NCBI GenBank assembly: GCA_029194665.1
Contig: JARFXO010000004.1
Coordinates: forward strand, 372,001 to 436,000
Origin: Nitrospira sp.
Lineage (GTDB): Bacteria; Nitrospirota; Nitrospiria; Nitrospirales; Nitrospiraceae
Reading direction: 5' to 3'
Length of the DNA stretch: 64,000 bases
Shown: positions 1 to 9,912 of the stretch, piece by piece
How positions within the stretch are numbered: the first letter of the stretch is position 1
Layout: each line of letters begins with the position of its first letter
The notes under the pieces: generated by a model
Database searches by the model: none
What the model saw: only the letters and a program-made list of their open reading frames with translations
Told to the model about the DNA's origin: nothing
Program-made: the position numbers and the translations under genes

Positions 1-449
1 TATGTGCGCCGCTGTTCCTCATTCCCGAACAATAGGATGGGCATGGCGATGCCGATCGATTGTGGCACGGCGACGGTCAAAGCCAGGATGTTGCTCCAAC
101 TGGCCATCAGCATAAGCGCCCGACCGTAGTTCGTGTAGGAGAAGCCGAGTCCTCCATATTGGGGTGGGATTTTCATGCCGAATGCGCCCAGTGCGAAGAG
201 CCCCTTCAATACAGAATCGGGGATCTTCGCGGTCCGTTCGATTTCATCGGGATCGACCTGCGTCGTGAGGAATGTCTCCAGTCGTGGGCGGAATTCCTCC
301 CAGACAGCCTGCTCTTCGGGTGACTCCTTCGGCATGACGAGGAGTGAAAAATCGGGCCTTCCGGCAAATAGCCCCGCCATGAAACTGTGGCCCGCAAGCG
401 ACTCTCGGGCTTCTTCGATCCGTTCGAACCCTTTGAACAGGGTGGCCAT
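1..449 (-). CDS. Acyl-CoA dehydrogenase, N-terminal part (runs off left edge)
   Basis: Only the first 149 codons are inside the window. The stretch LGAFGMKIPPQYGGLGFS (residues 87-104) and the following helix-rich segment ending near FGNEEQRRT match the N-terminal domain of the acyl-CoA dehydrogenase family, which oxidises acyl-CoA to 2-enoyl-CoA with FAD. The N-terminus SFMAGLFAG resembles GFLAGLFEG of the second acyl-CoA dehydrogenase at 1603-3546, so the two are probably paralogues in one beta-oxidation operon. Start chosen at ATG 449 because GAGGG lies about 7 bases upstream. It is the last gene of the minus-strand operon visible here. The catalytic Glu and C-terminal domain lie outside, so substrate range cannot be judged. 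Confidence 0.85.
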   Translation of the reverse strand, partial: MATLFKGFERIEEARESLAGHSFMAGLFAGRPDFSLLVMPKESPEEQAVWEEFRPRLETFLTTQVDPDEIERTAKIPDSVLKGLFALGAFGMKIPPQYGGLGFSYTNYGRALMLMASWSNILALTVAVPQSIGIAMPILLFGNEEQRRT

Positions 450-458
450 AATATTCCC

Positions 459-569
459 TCAGGTGGTCATCGGCTTCGCCTCGCGGAGCAACCGCTCTCG
501 CTCCTCGCGCGTGGTTCGGCGTATGGGTTCCACGACCTTGGTCTTGAATGGCTCGGAAGGAAATCTCAT
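459..569 (-). pseudogene. 36-codon ORF matching the start of tryptophanase (beta-eliminating lyase remnant)
   Basis: A short ORF whose residues 5-31 (SEPFKTKVVEPIRRTTRE and on to RERLLREA) follow the N-terminus of tryptophanase / tyrosine phenol-lyase (E. coli TnaA: PEPFRIRVIEPVKRTTRA). After codon 31 it diverges and stops five codons later, where the family continues for more than 400 residues. It overlaps the stop of the upstream regulator gene by ATGA and ends 9 bases before the next acyl-CoA dehydrogenase. I read it as the relic of a tnaA-like gene removed by an internal deletion that left the operon otherwise intact. A function as a small protein cannot be excluded. Confidence 0.6.
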
Positions 570-1528
570 CGGACGGATCTCTGGAATCGTGTCAGTTCCG
601 TCTGGAATGAATGGGGTCCTCCGTATTCAAACACATACCGGGTCATGTCGAAGAGCGGGGCCGGATCGAGATCCCGCAGCAAGTCCGGTTTCCACGTGAT
701 CTCCAATTGGTTGATCATCGTAATGGGTGTCGGCGGGCCGACCACGCCCAACTGCGCTTGGCCGTAGGATTGAGAGAAAATGAGAATCTCCCCGTCAAAC
801 ATGGCGGCATTGAGATCTCTCGCTGCACCCTGTCGCCTGTAATCCTCCTCAAAGCGCTGGAACGTGGGAGCGCGTTCCAGCTCTTCCCTGAACGCGTAGA
901 ATATCTTGATCCCGGCTCGCTGCTGATCCTCCATGACCTGTATGGCATCCGCTACATCCGGTTCCTGCCTCATTTGCTCTTGCGCCAACACCAACAGACG
1001 TCGAACGATGACGCCGCGTTTCACTGCCTCCTGGTTCGCCAAGAGATAATTCGGATAGAGGGCCTCGCCTTTCTGCCAGATATTCCAGCGTTCCATCAAC
1101 GCATCGATCGAACGTTCGGCGGTTTGGACCAGCCGGACCGCCTCGGCGTTGGCTTCCGCCCCTTTGTACGTCAGCGTTTGCGTTTCAAGCTGGCGGAGTT
1201 CTTGTCCGATGGCTGCCACCTTCCGTGGGATGTATTTCGGGCTTTTCGGGACATGAAGCATGACATCGACGGCCGTCTGCGCGAGGGTCCAGTATTCCTT
1301 GGCCTGCCGAGGAGCCTTGTCTTTCTGCGCCGCCAGCAAGAGCTCCACCGGATTCTTGTCGAGCAGTTTGGCGATTCTGATGCACACTTCCGGTTTGGGA
1401 ACTTTCAGCCCGCGTCGCATGAGGTTGGCTTCCGGCTGGGCGATTCCGAGTTTCTTTGCCAAGGCGTAATCGCTGCTCAATCCATACCGACCCTTGACCA
1501 ATTCAAAGTATCCTGCAATTTCCGTCAT
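566..1528 (-). CDS. Helix-turn-helix regulator with a PLD-like sensor domain (predicted)
   Basis: 320 residues from ATG 1528, which has GAGG six bases upstream; the longer frame from TTG 1606 has no such site. Residues about 5-55 form a Cro/C1-like helix-turn-helix (DYALAKKLGIAQPEANLMRRG, then a second helix with IAKLLDKNPVELLLAA). The rest has no motif I can name firmly, but ANQEAVKRGVIVRRLLVL and EDQQRAGIKIFYAFREEL resemble the PLD-like effector-sensing domains of some one-component regulators. It lies inside the beta-oxidation operon, between two acyl-CoA dehydrogenases, so it is a candidate regulator of this operon, perhaps sensing an acyl compound. The DNA site and ligand are unknown. 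Confidence 0.65.
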   Translation of the reverse strand: MTEIAGYFELVKGRYGLSSDYALAKKLGIAQPEANLMRRGLKVPKPEVCIRIAKLLDKNPVELLLAAQKDKAPRQAKEYWTLAQTAVDVMLHVPKSPKYIPRKVAAIGQELRQLETQTLTYKGAEANAEAVRLVQTAERSIDALMERWNIWQKGEALYPNYLLANQEAVKRGVIVRRLLVLAQEQMRQEPDVADAIQVMEDQQRAGIKIFYAFREELERAPTFQRFEEDYRRQGAARDLNAAMFDGEILIFSQSYGQAQLGVVGPPTPITMINQLEITWKPDLLRDLDPAPLFDMTRYVFEYGGPHSFQTELTRFQRSVR

Positions 1529-1602
1529 GCTGACCTCATCGGGAACTGCTCCCCCCGTCTGGGTGCGCTCGGGATGAAACGACTCACCCCTTCTTACGTC
1601 GC

Positions 1603-3546
1603 TCAATGCTTCATTGGAAAGTCCGCCAACTGTTCTTCCATCGTGGACGCGAGCCGGTCATCACGGCTATGTCCGTCCTGGTGCCAGGGAAGAATTCCCT
1701 CTTCCAGCCACTCAGCCTTGCCGGCAAGAATATCCTGCGCTAAGCGGAACACATGCGAGTCGTCCTGCCAGAGGGATTGCCTGAAAGAGAGTAAGGGCTT
1801 CGGATTGAACTCGTCTTCGATCTGTGAACCAAAGTGCTGCAAGAGCCTATCGGCCAACGGATGAGTCCGTATGGGCTGTTGCGCTACGTACCACAATAGC
1901 GATTCCACCGCAAAGAGTTGCATCCCGGCTTTGACCAGGTGTGTCGTCAAGAGTTGCTTACGCGCCAGGCTTTGACGATGACGGGCAGCGGCCCACAGCG
2001 ACTTCTGGGCGAGTTCGCGTGACTTCTTCGTAACAAACCGTTCCCATCTCGATGTTGGTGCTGTGGAAGCAAGCCATTCTCTAATCTGAGGGGCGCGGTT
2101 GAGGGAGCGGCTCGCGACTTTGGCGAAAAAAGGCAGGGCACGCACCATTTCGCCGATCTGGAAATCCAAGAAAGCCTTACCGTGAGATACATACTCAGCC
2201 AGTCCTTCCCGTCCGATCCAGAGAGTCAAAATACCGTTCGTTCCTTCCCAAATCACATTGATCAGCGCATCTCGGACCATGCGCTCAATCGGTGCCGGCA
2301 GGTCCCCATGAAGCCGGAGCGATTCCGACGTTTCGAACCCGCGCCCCCCGTAAATGCGGAAGAGGTCGAGCACTGAGTCGAGTAGCCATTCGGTGGCGAG
2401 AATTTTTGCAGCAGCCGACTCAAGCCGCACATCGATCTTGGCGTCGGCCCAGGCCCCTGTTATGGTAACTAACGCTTCTAGCGCCAAGACCCGCGTGGCC
2501 ATGCGCACAATCTTGGCCCCGATATCTGTATGTTCGCCGATCGGACGATCATATTGCACGCGTTGTTGCGCCCGGCTTCGTGCCAGCCACAAACATTGTT
2601 TTAGATTTCCCAAGCAGGCAGCGGGCAGGGTGAGCCGGCCTATCGTCAAGCTTTCCAGGGCCCGTCGTAATCCCTCTCCCTCCTCTCCCAAACGATCGGC
2701 TACTGGGACGAAGACATTGTCTAACCGGACTGTGCCGTTGTAGATGCCGCGCACACCCATATAATGGAGCCTGGCGCAGTGACATCCAGGTGTGCGGGTG
2801 TCGACGACGAAGGCGCCGAACCGCCGTTCCGGTTTGGGGCGAGTGACCTCCACGGGGTCGTTTACGATTTGAGCAATCACCACCAGGAGCGACGCTAAAA
2901 ACTCATTATCCTGGCGAGGCGCGTTGGTCGTGTACAATTTTTCTCCGGTGAGTCGATAGCCTTCCAAGGTGCCCTGCTCTTGCATCGGGATAGCATAGGT
3001 TTGGAGATCCCAAATATCGCAGCCGGCTCCCCTTTCCGTGAGCGCAAAGCCTGAAATGTCGCCACGAGCGAGGCGCGGCAAGAATCGTTGTTGCTGCTCG
3101 CGGTTCCCGATGAGCTTGACCGGTTCCGCGACTCCGATCGAGTTATGCGCCGAAATCAACACCGTGGTCGCTGGGTCATGGCTTCCGAGGAGGGTCGCCA
3201 CACGGTGATACTCCGATTGAGTGAAGCCGAGTCCTCCGTAGATTGTGGGTATTTTCAGTCCAAAGGCACCGATGTCCTTGAGCGCCGTGAGCACATCTTC
3301 GCCGACGTCCCCTTCTCGGTCGATGTCCTCTGCGTCAACTTTCTCGATCAGAAGGAGGCGAAGCTGTTCAAGGAACTCCTTCGCTCTGTCGCGGACCGGC
3401 GGGATCGCCTGCGTTCGGAGGAGTTCGCGGCGAACCACTCCCTCGAAGAGACCGGCCAGAAAACCTGAATAGGGAGTTCGATCCCGGGAGGCCTCCGCCA
3501 CGGCGAGCGAGCCTTGAAAGAAAGGGTGCTTTTTCACTGTCGTCAT
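1603..3546 (-). CDS. Acyl-CoA dehydrogenase, long form (647 aa)
   Basis: Full-length FAD-dependent acyl-CoA dehydrogenase carrying out the first step of beta-oxidation. Seen: DIGAFGLKIPTIYGGLGF near residue 92, ALTERGAGCDIWDLQ in the middle domain, and INVIWEGTNGILTLWIGREG near residue 435 with the Glu at the usual catalytic-base position. It continues for about 200 residues beyond that motif, like the VLCAD/ACAD9 group, which carries an extra C-terminal helical domain, rather than the 380-residue short-chain enzymes. It starts six bases after the lipase stop, with AGGA just before the ATG, so the two are co-transcribed. Long-chain substrates are likely from the length class; this is inference. 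Confidence 0.88.
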   Translation of the reverse strand: MTTVKKHPFFQGSLAVAEASRDRTPYSGFLAGLFEGVVRRELLRTQAIPPVRDRAKEFLEQLRLLLIEKVDAEDIDREGDVGEDVLTALKDIGAFGLKIPTIYGGLGFTQSEYHRVATLLGSHDPATTVLISAHNSIGVAEPVKLIGNREQQQRFLPRLARGDISGFALTERGAGCDIWDLQTYAIPMQEQGTLEGYRLTGEKLYTTNAPRQDNEFLASLLVVIAQIVNDPVEVTRPKPERRFGAFVVDTRTPGCHCARLHYMGVRGIYNGTVRLDNVFVPVADRLGEEGEGLRRALESLTIGRLTLPAACLGNLKQCLWLARSRAQQRVQYDRPIGEHTDIGAKIVRMATRVLALEALVTITGAWADAKIDVRLESAAAKILATEWLLDSVLDLFRIYGGRGFETSESLRLHGDLPAPIERMVRDALINVIWEGTNGILTLWIGREGLAEYVSHGKAFLDFQIGEMVRALPFFAKVASRSLNRAPQIREWLASTAPTSRWERFVTKKSRELAQKSLWAAARHRQSLARKQLLTTHLVKAGMQLFAVESLLWYVAQQPIRTHPLADRLLQHFGSQIEDEFNPKPLLSFRQSLWQDDSHVFRLAQDILAGKAEWLEEGILPWHQDGHSRDDRLASTMEEQLADFPMKH

Positions 3547-3552
3547 CGCATC

Positions 3553-4776
3553 CTACTTGGCTTGGTACAGAGCGGTTCGAGCGGCGTCGAGACCAATCTT
3601 CACGCCTGTGACCGGTCGCTGTGGAGGAGAGGAGGCCGCCACGATCTGATCGAAGCGCGCCATGCGTGACGCAACACGAGGCTCAAAGCTGGTTTGTTCG
3701 ACAACGATCCCATGGCGTGCGAACTGTGCTTGAACGTTCTCGTATGCTTCGCGCACCAATGTCACGACAGACAGATATCCGTCTCGCAGGAGATGTACGC
3801 GGTCCCGATAGCTCAGAAAACTTCGCTCAAACAGCAGCGCATCGTTGGGACCAGGTGTGACCATCAGCAGTTCTTTATCCGGATAGTCTTGTCGGAACAT
3901 GGTCAGCGCTTGAGACACACGGGCATTGAGATTGATGCGGCCGGCCTGGTCCCCGATCGTCAAGAATCCCTTGTCCCGAAGGCGACAAATACGTGGAGCG
4001 TCACCCGATTCGCGCCATGCCGCACAGGGTGGCGGCATGCGACCCATCGGGTTGATCATGACCATGAGATCCACCTGCTTGGCAACGGCCAGGTCAAAGT
4101 ACGCAGGCCGACCGATTCCCGCGTCGATATAATCGCGGCCCTGGATGCGGACGGGGCAGAAATAGACCGGTGCAGCGGAGGAAGCGGTGACGGCCTGGGC
4201 GATGGAAATATCCCGTAGGCCTTCTTCGCCGAAGATGACGCATTCCCCGGTTTCCAGGTCGATAGCCGGGATATACAGGTCTTTGCGGAGGTCGGAAAAC
4301 CGCAACCCCAGTCCCTTGGTCATGAACGTTTTTTCGAGGTATCGGGCGAAGGGCTCCAATCGATAAATGCCGCTGGGTAGCGCATCTTGAGCCTCGTCCA
4401 AGAGGTCGATGAGCGTCATCTCCTGGTAGTTGCGGGCATAGAGCTTCAGCAATGGGATCAATTGTTTGGTCGCCCGCCAGATCGTTTTCACACCTTCCCC
4501 GATGGCCGGTCTGAAGATATCTCGGTGCTCAAAATAGTAGGGGCGTTTTCCGGACAGATTCGTATCGAGGATCTCTTCCGGCTTGACCCCTTGTGCAAGT
4601 AGGGCGGCGACAGCCGATCCGGCGCTCACGCCGACATACATGTCGAAATCATTGCTGGTGAACGACTCACCGAAAAAATCGTCCAGCCCGGTCAAGGCGC
4701 CGACTTCGAAGAGATAGCCCGTGAAGCCGCCACCCGTTAGGGCCAATCCCAATTTTGTCGATCGCCGAGTTAGCAT
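3553..4776 (-). CDS. Patatin-like phospholipase / acylhydrolase
   Basis: 407 residues with the patatin signature: the oxyanion glycine loop GGGFTGYLFEVGAL (near residue 17), the nucleophile elbow GVSAGS (near residue 50), and the dyad Asp in YIDAGIGRP (near residue 218). Patatins use a Ser-Asp dyad to release fatty acids from lipids. No signal peptide is visible, so it is probably cytoplasmic. Its place between enoyl-CoA hydratase and acyl-CoA dehydrogenase suggests it supplies fatty acids to the FadD ligase of the same operon, coupling membrane or storage lipid turnover to beta-oxidation. It could instead edit acyl groups on a specific lipid. Confidence 0.88.
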   Translation of the reverse strand: MLTRRSTKLGLALTGGGFTGYLFEVGALTGLDDFFGESFTSNDFDMYVGVSAGSAVAALLAQGVKPEEILDTNLSGKRPYYFEHRDIFRPAIGEGVKTIWRATKQLIPLLKLYARNYQEMTLIDLLDEAQDALPSGIYRLEPFARYLEKTFMTKGLGLRFSDLRKDLYIPAIDLETGECVIFGEEGLRDISIAQAVTASSAAPVYFCPVRIQGRDYIDAGIGRPAYFDLAVAKQVDLMVMINPMGRMPPPCAAWRESGDAPRICRLRDKGFLTIGDQAGRINLNARVSQALTMFRQDYPDKELLMVTPGPNDALLFERSFLSYRDRVHLLRDGYLSVVTLVREAYENVQAQFARHGIVVEQTSFEPRVASRMARFDQIVAASSPPQRPVTGVKIGLDAARTALYQAK

Positions 4777-4803
4777 AAAGCCTTCTCGCTGCTTCCTGAA
4801 GGC

Positions 4804-5592
4804 CTAACGGTTCTTGAACCGAGGCTGTCGTTTTTCCAAGAAAGCGGCTGTTCCTTCTTTCCGATCATCGGTATCGCAGAGTGTTCCGAAAAGCCGGGCT
4901 TCCAGATCCAAACCATCTGAAAGATTCACCTCACTCCCCTGACGAATCGCTTGGAGCGACGTTCGGAGCGCCACTTGGCTTTTCGCAGCCATCGTGCGCG
5001 CCAGTCCCAGCGCTTGTCGCAGGAGGTCATCGGCGGATACCACCTGAGACACCAAACCCAGACTCATGGCTTCTTGAGCTGAAACTGGCTCGCCTGTCAG
5101 GATCAATTCCATGGCCTTGGATTGGCCGATCAGCCGAGGAAGACGCTGAGTGCCGCCGAATCCCGGCATGATGCCCAGGTTGATTTCCGGCTGGCCAAGT
5201 CTGATGCCTTCTGCTGCAAGGCGGATGTGACAGCACATGGCCAATTCCAATCCTCCTCCCAAACAAGCCCCGTTGATCGCCGCAATGACCGGTTTTTTAA
5301 GAGCCTCTATCTTGTTCAAAATCATCTGCCCTCGACGAGCCATCGCTTCTCCCTCAACTGACGACGGAATGGAGGCCAGCACTCGAATATCAGCACCTGC
5401 GACAAAAAATCGGCCGGCGCCCGTGAACACCACAGCCTTCACGCCTTCGTCGTTCGCGAGCGAGTCGAACGTGGTGCTCAACTCCGTGAGGAGTTCAGGT
5501 GTGAGGGCGTTGACGGGCGGATGATTGAGGGTCACGAGCGCGACGCCTTCTTCAATTTTGCAACTGTGCATGGCACCTGTCAGGACAGTCAT
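4804..5592 (-). CDS. Enoyl-CoA hydratase
   Basis: 262-residue crotonase-fold protein. The oxyanion hole and both catalytic glutamates can be seen: ACLGGGLELAMCCH (first Glu) and GQPEINLGIMPGFGGTQRLP (second Glu), with FVAGADIRVL binding the CoA adenine. This is the arrangement of true 2-enoyl-CoA hydratases, adding water across the 2,3 double bond in the second beta-oxidation step. AGGAAGGA lies about nine bases before ATG 5592, supporting the start. It is flanked by hydroxyacyl-CoA dehydrogenase upstream and the lipase downstream, in one transcription unit. Confidence 0.92.
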   Translation of the reverse strand: MTVLTGAMHSCKIEEGVALVTLNHPPVNALTPELLTELSTTFDSLANDEGVKAVVFTGAGRFFVAGADIRVLASIPSSVEGEAMARRGQMILNKIEALKKPVIAAINGACLGGGLELAMCCHIRLAAEGIRLGQPEINLGIMPGFGGTQRLPRLIGQSKAMELILTGEPVSAQEAMSLGLVSQVVSADDLLRQALGLARTMAAKSQVALRTSLQAIRQGSEVNLSDGLDLEARLFGTLCDTDDRKEGTAAFLEKRQPRFKNR

Positions 5593-5638
5593 GATGCGTT
5601 TCCTTCCTCGTCCTATTCAGAGGCCGATCCGGCGACAT

Positions 5639-6862
5639 TCAGTATGTAAAGAAGCCTCGTCCAGCCATCTGTCCTGTGAATCCGGCATCCACCATTCGGC
5701 GCAACATCGGCGCAGGCCAAAAGCGTGGACCCAATGTCTCCGCAAAATCTTCAAGCTCATGTAGAGCCTGATCAATCCCCAGCTGATCCGCGAAATGCAA
5801 CGGACCTTCCTTGTCCTTTGGATAGCCGATTCCGGCCATCATCGCCAGGTCGATATCTGCTGCAGAGGCGACTCCTTCTTGGAGCGCGATAACTGCCTCA
5901 TTGGTCATGGCTAGGAGCAATCGTGATCGACTCCATCGCGCCGCAGCATGATCGGCATCAGGTCTGAATACTTGGAGAAGTCGTTCAAGTTCTTGATCTC
6001 GATCGCCTTCCTCTCCGCTGACATAGTTGTAAAAGCCATGACCCGATTTGACTCCTAGCCGACCCGCCTTCAGCATGGCTTCAAGCAGGGGAGCCGGCAT
6101 CATGCGTGGCCCATAGCTGCGGTACAGAATGCGAGCCACCTCGAAGGAGATATCGAGACCCACCGCATCCAGGAGGGCAAGTGGACCGACGGGCATGCCG
6201 AATGACACCATCTCCCGATCGATTTCTTGTACCGTGGTCGCTCCGTCCTGCAGCGCGCGAACGGCTTCGTTCACATAGGCCATCAGCAGGCGATTGACTA
6301 AGAATCCCGCACATTCCTTCACGACGATCGGCAGTTTCCCGATGCCTTCCACGAAGCTGGCAGCATCATCCACGGTTTGTGGAGAGGTGGCCAACCCTGG
6401 CACGACCTCTACGAGTCGCATGACATAGGCCGGATTGAAATAATGGAGACCGACCACCTTGTTCGGCCGCGTCGTAGCTGCGCCAAGAGCCGAGATGGAT
6501 AGTGCCGACGTGTTGCTGGCCAAGATCGTGCTGCGCTGGCAGATTTGGTCCAACTGCTGAAAGACCTGTGCCTTGAGTTTTAGGTCTTCCGACACTGCCT
6601 CGATCACCACATCGACGTCCTTGAGCCCGTCGAGACCGGAGGAGACGGTGACGAGCAACATCTTCTCCTCAAGTTGCTCAGCGCTCATTTTCCCCTTGTT
6701 GACCCGTGCCTGATAGATCGCTCGTACCGACTCGACGCCCCGTTTCGTCAAGGAATCATTCGTGTCGGCGAGTACGACCGGCAGTCCCGCATAGCTCACC
6801 ACTTCCGCGATCTGCGCTCCCATCGTCCCTGCGCCGACAACCCCGACTTTATAGACGTACAT
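5639..6862 (-). CDS. 3-hydroxyacyl-CoA dehydrogenase, two C-terminal domains
   Basis: 407 residues. An NAD-binding Rossmann fold begins at residue 5 (KVGVVGAGTMGAQIAE) and is followed by DVVIEAVSEDLKLKAQVF and [17 protein letters not shown], typical of this family. Two repeated C-terminal helical domains follow (GFLVNRLLMAYVNEAV near 190 and LLLAMTNEAVIALQEG near 315). Short-chain enzymes have about 285 residues and one such domain; doubling is known in other bacterial hydroxyacyl-CoA dehydrogenases. It oxidises 3-hydroxyacyl-CoA to 3-ketoacyl-CoA, step three of beta-oxidation. Gap of 77 bases to the thiolase upstream, same operon. Confidence 0.92.
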   Translation of the reverse strand: MYVYKVGVVGAGTMGAQIAEVVSYAGLPVVLADTNDSLTKRGVESVRAIYQARVNKGKMSAEQLEEKMLLVTVSSGLDGLKDVDVVIEAVSEDLKLKAQVFQQLDQICQRSTILASNTSALSISALGAATTRPNKVVGLHYFNPAYVMRLVEVVPGLATSPQTVDDAASFVEGIGKLPIVVKECAGFLVNRLLMAYVNEAVRALQDGATTVQEIDREMVSFGMPVGPLALLDAVGLDISFEVARILYRSYGPRMMPAPLLEAMLKAGRLGVKSGHGFYNYVSGEEGDRDQELERLLQVFRPDADHAAARWSRSRLLLAMTNEAVIALQEGVASAADIDLAMMAGIGYPKDKEGPLHFADQLGIDQALHELEDFAETLGPRFWPAPMLRRMVDAGFTGQMAGRGFFTY

Positions 6863-6939
6863 GTCGCACTCCTGTTCTCTGTCATCCCAACATCATGACG
6901 GATTCCATTCGTTCGGGTGATGCTTGACGCGTAGAAAGT

Positions 6940-8130
6940 TCATACTTGCTCCAACACCATTGCCGCCCCTTGTCCTCCACCCACGCACATCGTCACGGCC
7001 CCCAGCGCTGCCCCGCGTCGGCGCATTTCGTGCAGAAGCGTGATGACGAGACGAGTGCCGGTCATCCCGACCGGGTGACCCAAGGCGATTGCGCCGCCGT
7101 TGAGGTTGACGAGGTCTCGTTTAAGACCCAACAATCGCTCGACGACAAGGTACTGAGCGGCAAACGCTTCGTTCACCTCGATCAGTTCAAGATCGGCCAA
7201 ACCGAGGCCGGCTCGTTTGAGTGCCGCCGGGAGTGCCTCCACTGGCCCGATGCCCATGCGTGCCGGGTCCACGCCCACAAACGCATAGCTCTTCACACGG
7301 CCGAACGGATGCATGCCAAGTTCCTTGGCCCGTTCAGCCGACATGACGAGCGCAGCAGCACCTCCGTCGTTGAGCGGACAGCTGTTGCCCGCAGTGACGG
7401 TGCCTCCCTCCTTGAAAAGTGGAGGATAGAGGGTCAGTTGAGGTTCGGTCAGGCCGACATTCGGACCTTCATCCTGAGCTACCACCAACGGAGCAACCTC
7501 GCGCCCTGCAACCGACTTGGACAGGGTAACGGGCACGATCTCTTCTTTCAGACGACCTTCCCGTATGGCTTTGAATGCGCGTCGGTGGCTGTCGATCGCA
7601 AACTGGTCTTGCTCTACGCGACTGATACCAAACTCCTCAGCCAAGGTTTCCGCCGTCCGGCCCATGAGTTGGCCGCAGAATGGGTCCGTCAATCCTTCCC
7701 AAATACTGTCGACGAACTCGGCATGCCGCAGGCGTTTACCCCAGCGCATGTCTCGGGAGAGATAGGGCGCCCGGCTCATGCTCTCGACACCGCCCACGAT
7801 TTGCACATCGGCATCCTCACTTTGGAGATTTTGGTAGGCGTTCACAATGGGCTGAAGGCCTGAGGAGCAATTCCGTTGAACCGTATAGGCTGGAGTTCTG
7901 AGGGGGAGGCCGGCCTGGAGGGCGATGACACGGGCGATGTTGTAGGCATCGCTCGGCTGCCCGACACAACCGATGATCACTTCTTCGACCAGTTTTGGAT
8001 CCAGGCCGGTCCGTCCGAGGATTTCGCGCACCGTCAGTTCTCCGAGCTTTTGAGCCGGCACATCCTTCAATGCGCCTCCGAAGTTGCCGATCGGGGTTCG
8101 TACGCCGGCTACGATCACGAGGTCTTTCAT
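6940..8130 (-). CDS. Acetyl-CoA C-acyltransferase (thiolase)
   Basis: 396 residues. Nucleophile Cys in [10 protein letters not shown] (near residue 88); second active-site stretch VNEAFAAQY (near 320); [16 protein letters not shown] with the catalytic His (near 347); and the final Cys loop [14 protein letters not shown]. These are the full set for a degradative or condensing thiolase. It cleaves 3-ketoacyl-CoA to acetyl-CoA and a shortened acyl-CoA. The start overlaps the stop of the FadD-like gene by ATGA, giving translational coupling. Chain-length preference cannot be read from sequence alone. Confidence 0.93.
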   Translation of the reverse strand: MKDLVIVAGVRTPIGNFGGALKDVPAQKLGELTVREILGRTGLDPKLVEEVIIGCVGQPSDAYNIARVIALQAGLPLRTPAYTVQRNCSSGLQPIVNAYQNLQSEDADVQIVGGVESMSRAPYLSRDMRWGKRLRHAEFVDSIWEGLTDPFCGQLMGRTAETLAEEFGISRVEQDQFAIDSHRRAFKAIREGRLKEEIVPVTLSKSVAGREVAPLVVAQDEGPNVGLTEPQLTLYPPLFKEGGTVTAGNSCPLNDGGAAALVMSAERAKELGMHPFGRVKSYAFVGVDPARMGIGPVEALPAALKRAGLGLADLELIEVNEAFAAQYLVVERLLGLKRDLVNLNGGAIALGHPVGMTGTRLVITLLHEMRRRGAALGAVTMCVGGGQGAAMVLEQV

Positions 8131-9857
8131 GAGTCACCTACGCCCACTGCTTGATGTTGAACGGTTTCCACATCGTTCGCTCGGACCGCCTGATCGCGCA
8201 ACGTCCGCCGCAGCACCTTGCCGATGACCGTTCGCGGCAGATCCTGACGGAATTCCACGGTCGACGGGATCTTGTATCGCGCCAGCAGTCCGGCGCAGTG
8301 CGTGATCAATGTCCGTTCGGTGACGAACGATCCAGGTTTCGCCACGACGTAGGCCTTGATGGCCTCCCCGTACTCGTGGTCCGCAACCCCAACCACTGCG
8401 GCTTCATTCACCGCGGGGTGTTGACGCAAGACTTCTTCGACCTCCTGCGGATACACCGTTTCTCCCCGCGACTTAATGATGTCCTTCTTACGATCGACAA
8501 AATAGAAATACCCGCGATCATCCCGCCGGACGAGGTCGCCGGTGTGCAGCCATTCGTCTCGCAGTACGGCGCCGGTTTCGTCTGCCTTGTTCCAGTATCC
8601 CAGCATTACCTGCGGTCCTCGCACGATCAATTCACCTGTTTCGCCATCCGGCACATCCTCCAGTCCAGTGGCCGGGTCCACCACTCGCGCCTCGGTATCG
8701 GGAAAGGGGAGTCCCATCGAACCCGGCGGGTGTTCCCCATGTATCGGGTTACAGTGGGTCGCGGGACTGGCTTCCGTCAGCCCATAGCCCTCTGAGATTC
8801 TTGCTCCGGTGAGGTTTTCGAACCGCTTCTGCACATCGGCAGGAAGCGAACTGGCCCCGCTTAGACACACCCGCAATGAGCGTAAGTCATAGCGCTTCGC
8901 ATCCGGATGTTCAGTGATCATCGAATACATCATGGGTACGCCGGAAAACATGGTAATGCGATGGGTATGGATCGCCTTGATGACCTCATCTGGTTGGAAC
9001 CGAGGGAGAAGGACCACCGCACTTCCTGTCGCGATGGCCAGGTTCTGACAGGTGGTCTGACCGTAGGAGTGAAAAAATGGAATGGCACCCAGAAAGATTT
9101 CGTGACCCTCACGAAAGTTTGGAGACCAGTATCGGCCCTGAAGCGTATTCACGACCACATTACGGTGCGTGAGCATCGCGCCTTTGGCTGTTCCAGTCGT
9201 CCCACCGGTATATTGCAATTGCGCGAGATCGGTCGGGCGTACGAGAGGCAGACCGGCGGTACGATCCGCAGCGTTGACAGAGTTGGTGCGTAGGAGTTCG
9301 AGAAAACCATAGACAGGTGGAACTTTCTCGATGGGAACCCAACGTTTGGCTAACCGAGCCTTGATGGGATAGAGGAGTTTCTTGAAGAAGGGGAGATAGT
9401 CCAGAACGCTGGCCACGATGATCCGCTTCAGGAGTGTCGTCGCGTCCTGCACCGCTCGAACGCGAGGATAGAGTAGGTCGAGGACCACCATCGTCTCCGT
9501 TCCTGCATCGGCCAGTTGCGTCTGAATCTCTCGTTCAACGTAGAGCGGATTAGTCGGTACGACAACGGCGCCGGCTTTCAAGATTCCGTAATAGGCGACG
9601 ACCGTCTGGGGAATATTGGGAAGCATGAGAGCGACGCGATCGCCGGGACTGACGCCGAGTTGCCGCAGCGCGAGTGCAAATTGAGTCGTGAGGTCATCCA
9701 GTTTTCCATAAGAGATGCATGTGCCGTAAAACAGAAGAGCAGGGGAGTTTGCAAAACGATCCGATGAGTGTCTCAGGAGATCCGGAATAGTCCAGGCTGG
9801 ATAGGTGATGGTTGAGGGCACCCCGGGATCATATTGGCTGATCCAATTCTGTTTCAT
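8127..9857 (-). CDS. fadD: Long-chain fatty acid-CoA ligase
   Basis: 576 residues of the ANL superfamily. The P-loop-like AMP motif [18 protein letters not shown] lies near residue 215, [16 protein letters not shown] near 358, the hinge/ribose motif [15 protein letters not shown] and [30 protein letters not shown] near 440, and the C-terminal catalytic Lys region [15 protein letters not shown] near 553. It activates fatty acids to acyl-CoA via acyl-AMP. Position in a complete beta-oxidation operon favours medium or long fatty acids. Start ATG 9857 follows GGTAGGG. Confidence 0.9.
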   Translation of the reverse strand: MKQNWISQYDPGVPSTITYPAWTIPDLLRHSSDRFANSPALLFYGTCISYGKLDDLTTQFALALRQLGVSPGDRVALMLPNIPQTVVAYYGILKAGAVVVPTNPLYVEREIQTQLADAGTETMVVLDLLYPRVRAVQDATTLLKRIIVASVLDYLPFFKKLLYPIKARLAKRWVPIEKVPPVYGFLELLRTNSVNAADRTAGLPLVRPTDLAQLQYTGGTTGTAKGAMLTHRNVVVNTLQGRYWSPNFREGHEIFLGAIPFFHSYGQTTCQNLAIATGSAVVLLPRFQPDEVIKAIHTHRITMFSGVPMMYSMITEHPDAKRYDLRSLRVCLSGASSLPADVQKRFENLTGARISEGYGLTEASPATHCNPIHGEHPPGSMGLPFPDTEARVVDPATGLEDVPDGETGELIVRGPQVMLGYWNKADETGAVLRDEWLHTGDLVRRDDRGYFYFVDRKKDIIKSRGETVYPQEVEEVLRQHPAVNEAAVVGVADHEYGEAIKAYVVAKPGSFVTERTLITHCAGLLARYKIPSTVEFRQDLPRTVIGKVLRRTLRDQAVRANDVETVQHQAVGVGDS

Positions 9858-9912
9858 AGGACCCTACCTCACTATCACACGCACACGCAAGTCAGTCATA
9901 TCGCTCACGGCG

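Noticed and set aside
611-1864. Long plus-strand open frame (417 codons) opposite the regulator and dehydrogenase genes
   Set aside because: It is the antisense shadow of two well-supported minus-strand genes; no RBS and no family resemblance.
6946-7863. 305-codon plus-strand frame opposite the thiolase
   Set aside because: All recognised motifs are on the minus strand; this frame exists because of codon bias in the thiolase gene.
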